This document shows, one piece after another, positions 1 through 5,361 of a stretch of 5,361 nucleotides of DNA. The position numbers and the translations under genes were made by a program. The stretch is taken from NCBI GenBank assembly GCA_018667205.1, contig JABIVN010000253.1:1-5361 (forward strand). The letters are read 5' to 3'. Each line of letters opens with the position of its first letter. Within the stretch, counting starts at the first letter, position 1. The notes beneath the pieces are model-generated. The model was not told the origin of the DNA, made no database searches, and saw only the letters and a list, made by a program, of their open reading frames with translations. The stretch comes from Gammaproteobacteria bacterium. GTDB lineage: Bacteria > Pseudomonadota > Gammaproteobacteria > Pseudomonadales > Azotimanducaceae.

Positions 1-584
1 CTAGTATGAACGACTATCCAGGCCTGATTGAACTTAAAAACACGGGTAAGACGCGAGATGTAAACCAGCACTGGCATTCCGATATGACCTACAACCCAGC
101 GCCGCCAAAACTCACCATGCTATATGCGTTGGAAGCACCAGAGATCGGCGGAGATACAGCTTTCGCTAATCAGATCATCGCCTACAACGAGCTATCCGAG
201 GGGCTTAAAAGTACGCTGGCTAATTTAACCGCAGTACATAGCGCCGCCGGCCTTGCGGCCCTCTTTAAAGCGGACTCATCTGAGATACCGCGAGCGAGCC
301 ACCCGGTTATTCGACGCCACGATGAAACCGGTGAAAAAGCCCTGTATGTCTGTCGCGCTTTCACACAAAGATTTGACGGGTGGAGTCGAAGCGAAAGCCA
401 GGGGCTGCTTGAAACACTGTTTAAACAAAGCGCAAGACCAGAGTATCAGGCTCGACATCGCTGGCAACCGGGTGATCTGCTTATGTGGGATAACCGCGCG
501 GTGATGCACTATGCTGTCCATGATCACGGCGACGCGCCACGATTAATACACCGGCTTCAGGTCCAGGGTCTTGTTCCAGTGTAA
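1..584 (+). CDS. TauD/TfdA-family Fe(II)/2-oxoglutarate-dependent dioxygenase, 5' end missing (left edge)
   Basis: This cytoplasmic enzyme family couples oxidative decarboxylation of 2-oxoglutarate to hydroxylation of a small substrate. Members include taurine (TauD), 2,4-D (TfdA) and alkylsulfate dioxygenases. Numbering from the first in-frame Met at position 6 (192 residues), the iron ligands are His24 and Asp26 in the WHSD motif and distal His168 in WDNRAVMHYA. Thr51 in GGDT, Arg179 and Arg183 occupy the places of the 2-oxoglutarate site and C-terminal arginines. The spacings His24-Thr51 and His168-Arg179-Arg183 equal those I recall for E. coli TauD (99-126 and 255-266-270). The frame is open to the left edge, and TauD has about 75 residues before the first ligand His, so the Met at 6 is probably internal and the real start lies outside the window. 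The stop is TAA at 582-584. The gene converges on the Rieske oxygenase gene. The family is certain; the substrate cannot be read from this fragment. Confidence 0.93.
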   Translation, partial: SMNDYPGLIELKNTGKTRDVNQHWHSDMTYNPAPPKLTMLYALEAPEIGGDTAFANQIIAYNELSEGLKSTLANLTAVHSAAGLAALFKADSSEIPRASHPVIRRHDETGEKALYVCRAFTQRFDGWSRSESQGLLETLFKQSARPEYQARHRWQPGDLLMWDNRAVMHYAVHDHGDAPRLIHRLQVQGLVPV

Positions 585-732
585 CCACGCTGTAGGTCGC
601 TGCTTCACTCATTCCTAGTCACCCTAACGCCAAATCCGGCCACAGGCTCCAACCCCGCATTCACAGGACGAGCCGTTTCCTGAAATGCCTGTCGAACTTT
701 TATGCGACGAGCAAGACACCGTACCGAACACC
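585..732. other. Convergent intergenic gap, no gene or clear terminator
   Basis: These 148 bases separate the 3' ends of the TauD-like gene (plus) and the Rieske oxygenase gene (minus). I looked for a bidirectional terminator. I found only a weak 5-bp stem (664-668 with 678-682, loop of 9) and no GC-rich hairpin followed by a T run on either strand. No ORF of note and no repeat is visible. Termination here may be Rho-dependent or the signal may be degenerate. Confidence 0.6.
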
Positions 733-2076
733 TTAGCGTTTAGGTTGCCGCCCCTCAATATAGTCGTCTATCAGTTCGTGGTAACGACGGATGCGCTTTT
801 CCTGATTCGATAGATAGACACCTTTAAAGCCCCGCGACCTGAACCCTCTTTGCTGGGTTACAAATACTCGCACATCATCTTCAATTCCAGGGCCGATTGA
901 CACTGCTCCACCATACTCAAGCATCGTCAACTCTGCACCAGCACTGGTATTCGCGCCCTTTCTAGCATTAACATTCTGCACCGAGGCCGGACTCGCATAC
1001 CACCAGTTATCAAACAGGCACTGTTCTGGATCACTTCTATGGGGTCTGGCACGCAGAAAATGAAACCCGTCTGACCAAAGAGATACCGCAAAATTGGGAA
1101 ATAGTGTGTAGTGAAACGCGTCCGTAAACTGCTCATCAGGAATTTTGTCGTAATGCGTGAATCCGCGCTCCGGCCCAAGACGGCGTTTCGCCTGCTGCAA
1201 CGCTTCACGGGTTGCCTCGGGCCTGCCTTTGAAATCGGAGGGGTCTATTTCCCAATAACGCAACTCGCTCGCAAGCGGGTCGATAATGTTACCTTGCTCA
1301 TCTGTCTGACCAACGCCAAAGCCACCTTTCATCACCATTCGGTTATGACCTTCATCCGAAAGGTCAAACCGTGTTTCTTTGAAATAGGTATCAATGTTCC
1401 CGCGGATGGCTTTTCTGTCGGTATCAGGCGTCGCACCCTGATGGACAGTCGGCACGTGGTAAGACTCATTAAAGTTATCCAGTACTACTTTCCAGTTACA
1501 GGGCAGCCACATGGAATTTGCCATTGTTCGCTGCCAGGTATCAATGTTTCGTACTTCCCAATCGTCCCAGATGGGGCCAAGAAAAGCTTTCAGGCTGGCG
1601 CAGTCCGGATCCATATTGACCCAGATAAAACCTGCGAACGTCTCACAACGCACTTCTTCCAAAGTCACTTTGTTGCAGGGGTTACCTTCGGGGAAGTCTT
1701 CTTTGTCGGGTGCAAAGTTGAGCGTACCATCGGGCAGGAAGGCCCAACTATGATACTTACAGACGAAACGTCTAAGAACGGTTCCTTTGGCTTCTGAGAC
1801 CAACGGATTGCCACGGTGCTGGCAAACGTTATAGAACGCCTTAACGCCACCGTCTTTTTGCCTGACCATCAGAATTTCTTCGGATCCGACTTCTTCCATT
1901 TGCCAATCGCCTGGCTCGGGTAGCTCAGCTTCTCTGCCAAGAAGCAACCAAACCTTGGTCCACATCCCGTCCCATTCCTGTTCAAAGAACTTTTCAGAAG
2001 TGTAACGGTACCCAGGGATCGTATGTCCTCTTGTTTCCTGCTCGGGCCAACTTTTAACTTCTCTTAATTCCGACAT
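733..2076 (-). CDS. Rieske [2Fe-2S] non-heme iron oxygenase, alpha (catalytic) subunit
   Basis: This is a cytoplasmic terminal oxygenase of 447 residues, a normal length for the family. It takes electrons through a Rieske cluster to a mononuclear iron that activates O2 for hydroxylation, dihydroxylation or demethylation. Numbered from the chosen ATG at 2076, the Rieske ligands are Cys85-x-His87 and Cys106-x2-His109 (CQH...CKYH). The catalytic domain shows His207 and His212 in NESYHVPTVH, and Asp400 in GIEDD is the probable third iron ligand. The bridging acidic residue three before His207 is Glu204, not the usual Asp. The family HYTLFPN motif and the C-terminal QQRGF segment are present. The start is set by a strong AAAGGAGG just upstream; an in-frame ATG at 2103 lacks this. 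It is the last gene of the minus-strand unit, 45 bases after the SnoaL-like gene. No beta subunit, ferredoxin or reductase is nearby. The substrate is unknown: aromatic compounds or quaternary amines are both possible. Confidence 0.95.
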   Translation of the reverse strand: MSELREVKSWPEQETRGHTIPGYRYTSEKFFEQEWDGMWTKVWLLLGREAELPEPGDWQMEEVGSEEILMVRQKDGGVKAFYNVCQHRGNPLVSEAKGTVLRRFVCKYHSWAFLPDGTLNFAPDKEDFPEGNPCNKVTLEEVRCETFAGFIWVNMDPDCASLKAFLGPIWDDWEVRNIDTWQRTMANSMWLPCNWKVVLDNFNESYHVPTVHQGATPDTDRKAIRGNIDTYFKETRFDLSDEGHNRMVMKGGFGVGQTDEQGNIIDPLASELRYWEIDPSDFKGRPEATREALQQAKRRLGPERGFTHYDKIPDEQFTDAFHYTLFPNFAVSLWSDGFHFLRARPHRSDPEQCLFDNWWYASPASVQNVNARKGANTSAGAELTMLEYGGAVSIGPGIEDDVRVFVTQQRGFRSRGFKGVYLSNQEKRIRRYHELIDDYIEGRQPKR

Positions 2077-2080
2077 TGCT

Positions 2081-2088
2081 CCTCCTTT
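2081..2088 (-). promoter_or_regulatory. Strong Shine-Dalgarno site that decides the Rieske gene start
   Basis: On the minus strand the sequence reads AAAGGAGG, four bases (AGCA) before the ATG at 2074-2076. This near-perfect complement of the 16S 3' end supports starting at MSELREVKSW rather than at the in-frame ATG 27 bases further upstream (2103), which would place this site inside the coding region. Confidence 0.85.
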
Positions 2089-2121
2089 AGTTTTTGGCGT
2101 CACATCGTTGAATTATAACCG

Positions 2122-2607
2122 CTAGGGTAAAGGTGTCACCAGTGTATCTACCTGCATGGATTGGGCACCCACAGAGCCCGCGATCTCATTCGGTATCAAT
2201 AAGGTCAAACTGTAGTATGCAATCTTCCATTTGCCGTTTTCCTTGACGATGACACCCGTACCTCGGCATTTTCCAAGAGAAACGTTCGTTAGGATCTCGT
2301 CAAACCAGACAACCTCAAGGCCTGAAACAGCCTCAAGATTTCGGCTCAGAACGAGATAACGCCAGCCCCGACCTGCAGAAAACGCTGGGCGAGCGTAATT
2401 TTTGAACTCTTCAACTGACCAGCGCTCTGCTGCGTCAGTGCCTAAAAAGTGTCCGTTAGATGAAAAATGTGCGAAATAAGCATCAAAGTCGGAATTTGCA
2501 GCGGCCGAATGAAATCCATCCAGCAGTTCATCAATCGACTGATTGCCTGCTTTTAATTCAGCACCAAAAGCCAGCAGTGAGATTAACAGGATCGATAGTT
2601 TTTTCAT
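2122..2607 (-). CDS. Exported SnoaL-like (NTF2-fold) protein
   Basis: This 161-residue protein has a typical Sec signal peptide: MKK, a hydrophobic core at about residues 4-16, and a likely cleavage after Ala20 (LKA/GN). There is no lipobox Cys, so a soluble periplasmic protein is expected. The mature part resembles the SnoaL_3/NTF2-like fold. It has an N-terminal helix (IDELLDGFHSAAANSD, residues 25-40), an FSSNGHFLGTDAAERWSVEEF segment at about 48-68, and a C-terminal strand pair GTGVIVKENGKWKIAYYS at about 116-133 followed by IPNE. No catalytic residue can be assigned. The ATG at 2607 is preferred because it begins the signal peptide and has GAGGA just upstream; an earlier in-frame ATG at 2658 lies inside the transporter gene. 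It sits 19 bases after the transporter stop and 45 before the Rieske start, so co-transcription is likely. Its role is unknown; ligand binding or scavenging of a toxic intermediate are guesses. Confidence 0.85.
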   Translation of the reverse strand: MKKLSILLISLLAFGAELKAGNQSIDELLDGFHSAAANSDFDAYFAHFSSNGHFLGTDAAERWSVEEFKNYARPAFSAGRGWRYLVLSRNLEAVSGLEVVWFDEILTNVSLGKCRGTGVIVKENGKWKIAYYSLTLLIPNEIAGSVGAQSMQVDTLVTPLP

Positions 2608-2610
2608 TTT

Positions 2611-2615
2611 TCCTC
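2611..2615 (-). promoter_or_regulatory. Shine-Dalgarno site of the SnoaL-like gene
   Basis: The minus strand reads CGAGGAAAAATG, placing GAGGA three bases before the ATG at 2605-2607, in the 19-base gap after the transporter stop codon. It supports the shorter start that begins directly with the signal peptide MKKLSILL. Confidence 0.7.
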
Positions 2616-2626
2616 GATATATCAGC

Positions 2627-4003
2627 TCAACTGACGGCAATAGCGGTTGCTTTTGCAACTCGACGAGCGTCGCGCCGCGCGATAGTGGCCCTCATCCGCT
2701 CGTGCCGTGCTGCGGTAATAGGATAATTCCACACGATTGCGGCTGCTATAAAAAACAAAATTGCCGGAGGAATAGTGAAAAGGAGCCGGAGCCCAAGCAT
2801 ATGCTCCTCACTATTACCGGCACCAAGCTGAGGATCAAACCCGATTATTCCCAGAACATTCAGTGCAATCCAACCACCCACCGCCGCGGACATCTTCGCG
2901 GTAAATGACCAGGTTGCAAAAAAGGATGCACTACGGTTGTCCCCACTCATCATCGTATCCAGGTCTATAACGTCAGCTTTCATTGAGTTAGGTAGCGCAG
3001 CAAAGGCCCCCCCGGCGAACCCAGAGACCATTGATATAGGAATCATCCACCAGAAGTCACCCCAGCCATGGAAAATATAAAGCGGATGCGCACACCCAAT
3101 CAGCATAAAACTAGCGGCATAGGCACGATGCTTACCAATCTGGTTAGACAACCACACCCAAAATGGAATGCCTATTAGGTTAAAAGTATAAAAAAAGCCC
3201 AGCATCACTACTGTCATCTTTGGCGCGCCAAGCACATAGCCGACAAAAAAAGCGTACAGCGGAGTCGTAATGTTAAATGCCGTCGAGCCTATCATCAGGG
3301 CAGCAATCAGCCGCTTAAACGGACCATTACGCCACATCAGCCGAAAGCCCTTGGCAATAGGCGTCGTCGAACTAACGTAGTTACGCGTTTCAGGCACCTG
3401 CGTGACCGTGACCAAGACACATAACGGCAGCAGGATGACCATCATGACGCCCAGGATAGTCATCACGGCTTCGTCGCCGCCATAGTTAAACAACACAAGA
3501 AACAAAATCGGGACACCCTGTGCGGCTATGTTTCCCACGATACCTATCGCCGACCGCCAACCGGTTATTCGCGATCTTTCGCTGTAATCGTCTGAAAGCT
3601 CCGCTGCCCACGAGTAGTAGGGAATCAAGATCATCGTTAAGGCCAAATACAGACCCATAATGCACGCAAATAAATAACCCGCGCCCACCTTACCCGTCGG
3701 TAAAAACAGAAAATAAAAGCTCAAGGTAAGGATCGGCATGCCCACAACAATCCATGGTCTTCGTCTGCCCCATCGAGTGCGGGTTCGATCACTCCAATAA
3801 CCCACCAATGGGTCTGTAAAAACATCCATGACCCGGGCGAGCAGCAACATGTTGCCCAGCAGGATCAGGCTAATGCCCATTTCAGAGGTGTAATAGTTGG
3901 GTACAAAAATAAGAACGGGCGTCAACGCGAAATGGAGCGGCATATCCGTGACGCCGTAACAGAACAGTTTGAAGCGAGATAAACGTTGCGTTGGCTCAGT
4001 CAT
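2627..4003 (-). CDS. GPH-family (MelB-like, MFS_2) cation symporter
   Basis: This 458-residue inner-membrane transporter has about 12 hydrophobic segments. It belongs to the glycoside-pentoside-hexuronide:cation symporter group (MelB type). The loop 2-3 signature RVMDVFTDPLVGYWSDRTRT (residues 57-76) carries Asp60 and Asp64, spaced like MelB Asp55 and Asp59, which bind the coupling cation. The IPYYSWAAELSDDYSERSR segment (127-145) and ADVIDLD...TAKMSAAVGG (343-377) are family motifs. Lys370 matches the conserved helix XI Lys (MelB Lys377). Leu126 stands where I align MelB Asp124. The C-terminal tail after about 430 is Arg-rich and cytoplasmic. The start at 4003 has only a weak GGTGA two to six bases upstream, but the N-terminus fits the family. 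It is the first gene of the unit, so the promoter should lie in 4004-4153. GPH members in bacteria of this kind often have non-sugar or unknown substrates. Pairing with an oxygenase suggests uptake of that enzyme's substrate, which is inference. Confidence 0.92.
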   Translation of the reverse strand: MTEPTQRLSRFKLFCYGVTDMPLHFALTPVLIFVPNYYTSEMGISLILLGNMLLLARVMDVFTDPLVGYWSDRTRTRWGRRRPWIVVGMPILTLSFYFLFLPTGKVGAGYLFACIMGLYLALTMILIPYYSWAAELSDDYSERSRITGWRSAIGIVGNIAAQGVPILFLVLFNYGGDEAVMTILGVMMVILLPLCVLVTVTQVPETRNYVSSTTPIAKGFRLMWRNGPFKRLIAALMIGSTAFNITTPLYAFFVGYVLGAPKMTVVMLGFFYTFNLIGIPFWVWLSNQIGKHRAYAASFMLIGCAHPLYIFHGWGDFWWMIPISMVSGFAGGAFAALPNSMKADVIDLDTMMSGDNRSASFFATWSFTAKMSAAVGGWIALNVLGIIGFDPQLGAGNSEEHMLGLRLLFTIPPAILFFIAAAIVWNYPITAARHERMRATIARRDARRVAKATAIAVS

Positions 4004-4059
4004 GTCACCAGATTACACTATTTCCAACGCCTGGATCATTAAGTATCAACAACAAAAAT

Positions 4060-4069
4060 ACACTTGTGT
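4060..4069. repeat. Short palindrome ACAC-TT-GTGT
   Basis: A 4-bp inverted repeat with a 2-base centre lies in the divergent intergenic region. It overlaps the candidate plus-strand -35 box. A 4-bp arm alone can arise by chance; its interest comes from the second palindrome with the same TT centre 17 bases away. Confidence 0.4.
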
Positions 4070-4075
4070 GTCACG

Positions 4076-4087
4076 GCTGCTTGCAGC
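4076..4087. repeat. Short palindrome GCTGC-TT-GCAGC
   Basis: A perfect 5-bp inverted repeat with a TT centre lies in the intergenic region, between the candidate -35 and -10 boxes of the plus-strand transporter gene. It is a possible operator half or full site. It is too short to act as a terminator and has no T run after it. Confidence 0.45.
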
Positions 4088-4143
4088 ATATTTAAAGGCC
4101 TAGCGCTGGCGTCCTCTCAACCTTGATGCGCAAAATCCTTATC

Positions 4144-4147
4144 AGGA
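4144..4147 (+). promoter_or_regulatory. Shine-Dalgarno site that supports the GTG start at 4154
   Basis: AGGA lies six bases before GTG at 4154-4156. There is no in-frame ATG upstream, because a TGA stop in this frame occurs at 4124-4126. The next in-frame ATG (4226) would remove the first half of transmembrane helix 1, so GTG with this site is the best start. Confidence 0.65.
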
Positions 4148-4153
4148 AAACCA

Positions 4154-5361
4154 GTGTTTAGACCCAGCGGCCTCAACCTTTACCTTCTAGCCAACAGCAG
4201 CTGGTTTCTAGCCTTTGGTATTCAGATGGTGGTCTTTGCCTGGCTGATCACCATTCAGCTCAATGAATCACCAACCCGGGTCGGCGTCGCCCAAATGGCC
4301 CTGCTACTGCCTTCCCTGGTGTTCATCTTGGTAGGCGGCAGCCTTGCTGATCGGTATGGTGGCCGATTAATTGCCATCATAGGTCAATCCGCAGCGGCAC
4401 TCGGACCAATAGGGTTAACGCTGATTATTGTTTCAGGCCATCTAAGTTTCCAGACCGTTATCCTGTTCGCACTATGGATGGGAACTGCCCAGGCACTGGT
4501 AACGCCTGCTAGGGACGGCCTGCTGGCCAAACTTGCAGAAGGTAAGGTACAGAAACTGGTGATCAAGGTCAGTATGATCCAGTTCGGTATCCAGATACTG
4601 GGCTTCATGATCGCAGCCAAGGCTGATCAACTTGGCGCTACTATCGTACTTTGCACTCAAAGTGCGATTCTAACCTTAGGTGTTATCGCGTTTGCCGCCT
4701 TGAAGGTAGACGAATCAACCAGCCCTTCGGACGCAGGGTTCACCCGACATATCGTGGACTCAATTATTGAGGGATTTACCACGGTCAGATCGACCCCCGC
4801 GTTGCTCACCGTGACGCTACAGAATCTGGCGATGGGATTGTTTTTAATGGGGTCATACGTCGTGACCATGCCGCTGCTCATTCGGCAAAACTATGAAGGC
4901 ACCTCAACAGAACTCGCCTGGATGAATATTGCGAATGCCGCGGGCTTGTTCCTTAGTTCAATGACGCTACTGCGGATGGGCGGCGTTAAAAGGCCCGGGC
5001 GCGCGTTATTATTGTCGCTTGCAGTGGCCGGTTTTTTGCTCGGTTGCGCTGCCTTTGCGAGAAATTTTACCGAACTCATCGTCATTATTTTCCTCTGGGG
5101 AGTGGGTGGCGGGCTTGTTATGACCATGTCTAGAAGCATCATGCAGGAACAGGCACCGGCAGAACAACGGGGCCGCATCATGGCATTCTTTTCGCTTTCG
5201 TTTATGGGCGCCGGATTGTTTGGATCGCTGCTAAATGGCTACCTTGTAGAAGTCTTCCGCGCCGAAGGTGCCCTGCTCTTCGCGGCCTCAGGCATTATTC
5301 TGGCAGTCGTTCTGATACGTCTCACCTCGTCTATTTGGCATCTTGAAAGCCACTGGAGTTA
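4154..5361 (+). CDS. MFS transporter, MFS_3/EntS-like, 3' end at the window edge
   Basis: This is an inner-membrane major facilitator protein with 402 complete codons in the window and no frame break. It starts at GTG (VFRPSGLNLYLLANSSWFLAFG). MFS motif A follows helix 2: GGSLADRYGGR at about residues 61-71. The family segment TPARDGLLAKL lies at about 117-127, and RGRIMAFFSLSFMGAGLFGSLLNGYL at about 339-364 is typical of MFS_3 proteins such as the enterobactin exporter EntS and related drug or siderophore exporters. About ten to twelve hydrophobic segments are visible. The last two bases of the window are 'ta', the first two of a codon that could be the stop, and the length of about 402 suggests the protein is nearly or fully complete. 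It is transcribed away from the GPH symporter and is not closely related to it. It is most likely an exporter; the substrate is unknown. Confidence 0.9.
   Translation, partial: MFRPSGLNLYLLANSSWFLAFGIQMVVFAWLITIQLNESPTRVGVAQMALLLPSLVFILVGGSLADRYGGRLIAIIGQSAAALGPIGLTLIIVSGHLSFQTVILFALWMGTAQALVTPARDGLLAKLAEGKVQKLVIKVSMIQFGIQILGFMIAAKADQLGATIVLCTQSAILTLGVIAFAALKVDESTSPSDAGFTRHIVDSIIEGFTTVRSTPALLTVTLQNLAMGLFLMGSYVVTMPLLIRQNYEGTSTELAWMNIANAAGLFLSSMTLLRMGGVKRPGRALLLSLAVAGFLLGCAAFARNFTELIVIIFLWGVGGGLVMTMSRSIMQEQAPAEQRGRIMAFFSLSFMGAGLFGSLLNGYLVEVFRAEGALLFAASGIILAVVLIRLTSSIWHLESHWS

Larger units (their letters stand above)
4004..4153. promoter_or_regulatory. Divergent promoter/operator region between the two transporter genes
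   Basis: Both divergent genes must be transcribed from these 150 bases unless read through from afar. On the plus strand a weak candidate is TTGTGT (4064-4069), a 17-base spacer, then CATATT (4087-4092), which would drive the gene at 4154. On the minus strand TGTAAT (complement of 4012-4017) resembles a -10 box but lies only 8 bases before the ATG and has no good -35, so it is doubtful. Two perfect short palindromes, 4060-4069 and 4076-4087, overlap the plus-strand candidate and could be regulator sites. No regulator gene is in the window. Confidence 0.4.

Noticed and set aside
664..682. Weak hairpin CAGGA/TCCTG between the convergent genes as a terminator
   Set aside because: The stem is only 5 bp with a 9-base loop, and no T run follows on either strand.
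1111..1797. A 228-codon plus-strand ORF antisense to the Rieske gene
   Set aside because: It lies wholly inside a gene with clear family motifs on the other strand. Its translation shows no domain, signal or membrane pattern, and it has the look of a reading-frame shadow.
2077..2103. Upstream ATG at 2103 as the start of the Rieske gene
   Set aside because: The nine extra residues (MTPKTKGGA) would encode the AAAGGAGG site itself; the ATG at 2076 sits at a workable distance after it.
2608..2658. Upstream ATG at 2658 as the start of the SnoaL-like gene
   Set aside because: It would overlap the transporter gene by 32 bases and bury the signal peptide behind 17 residues. The ATG at 2607 has its own GAGGA site.
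2543..2908. Plus-strand ORFs (2460-2726 and 2543-2908) across the junction of the SnoaL-like and GPH genes
   Set aside because: Both are antisense to well-supported genes, have no ribosome binding site that I can see, and their translations are unlike any family.
4126..4161. An 11-codon ORF (MRKILIRKTSV) that overlaps the GTG start of the MFS_3 gene, as a possible leader peptide
   Set aside because: It has no ribosome binding site that I can see and no attenuator-like hairpin or codon run; such a short ORF is expected by chance.
4384..5181. Several minus-strand ORFs of 62-96 codons opposite the right-hand transporter
   Set aside because: They are shadows of a continuous 402-codon plus-strand MFS reading frame that shows motif A and other family signatures.

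Overview
The window looks like a stretch of bacterial chromosome from a Gram-negative organism with roughly 50% GC. The gene families (TauD/TfdA-type and Rieske oxygenases, a MelB-like transporter, an exported SnoaL-like protein) fit an aerobic, heterotrophic proteobacterium, perhaps a marine gammaproteobacterium. That placement is an inference from gene content and style, because no rRNA or taxonomic marker is present.

Layout. (1) Positions 1-584, plus strand: the 3' part of a TauD/TfdA-family Fe(II)/2-oxoglutarate dioxygenase, cut by the left edge. (2) Positions 585-732: a convergent gap with no convincing terminator. (3) Positions 4003 down to 733, minus strand: a tight three-gene unit read in the order GPH (MelB-like) sugar/cation-type symporter, exported SnoaL-like protein, Rieske non-heme iron oxygenase alpha subunit. 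The gaps are 19 and 45 bases. (4) Positions 4004-4153: a divergent intergenic region with two short palindromes whose centres lie 17 bases apart. (5) Positions 4154-5361, plus strand: a second, unrelated MFS transporter of the MFS_3/EntS-like type. It starts at GTG and is open to the right edge, where two bases of a codon ('ta', possibly the stop) remain.

How the genes may work together. The minus-strand unit reads as a small catabolic cassette: a cation-coupled importer brings in an unknown compound, the Rieske oxygenase hydroxylates or demethylates it in the cytoplasm, and the exported SnoaL-fold protein has an unknown envelope role. The Rieske protein has no beta subunit, ferredoxin or reductase beside it, so its electron supply must be encoded elsewhere. 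The convergent TauD-like oxygenase and the divergent MFS_3 transporter may belong to the same catabolic neighbourhood, but nothing in the window proves this.

I see no mobile element, CRISPR array, tRNA, rRNA or obvious new defence or RNA system. The points most worth a second look are the bridging Glu in the Rieske protein, the exported protein placed between importer and oxygenase, and the palindromes between the divergent transporters.
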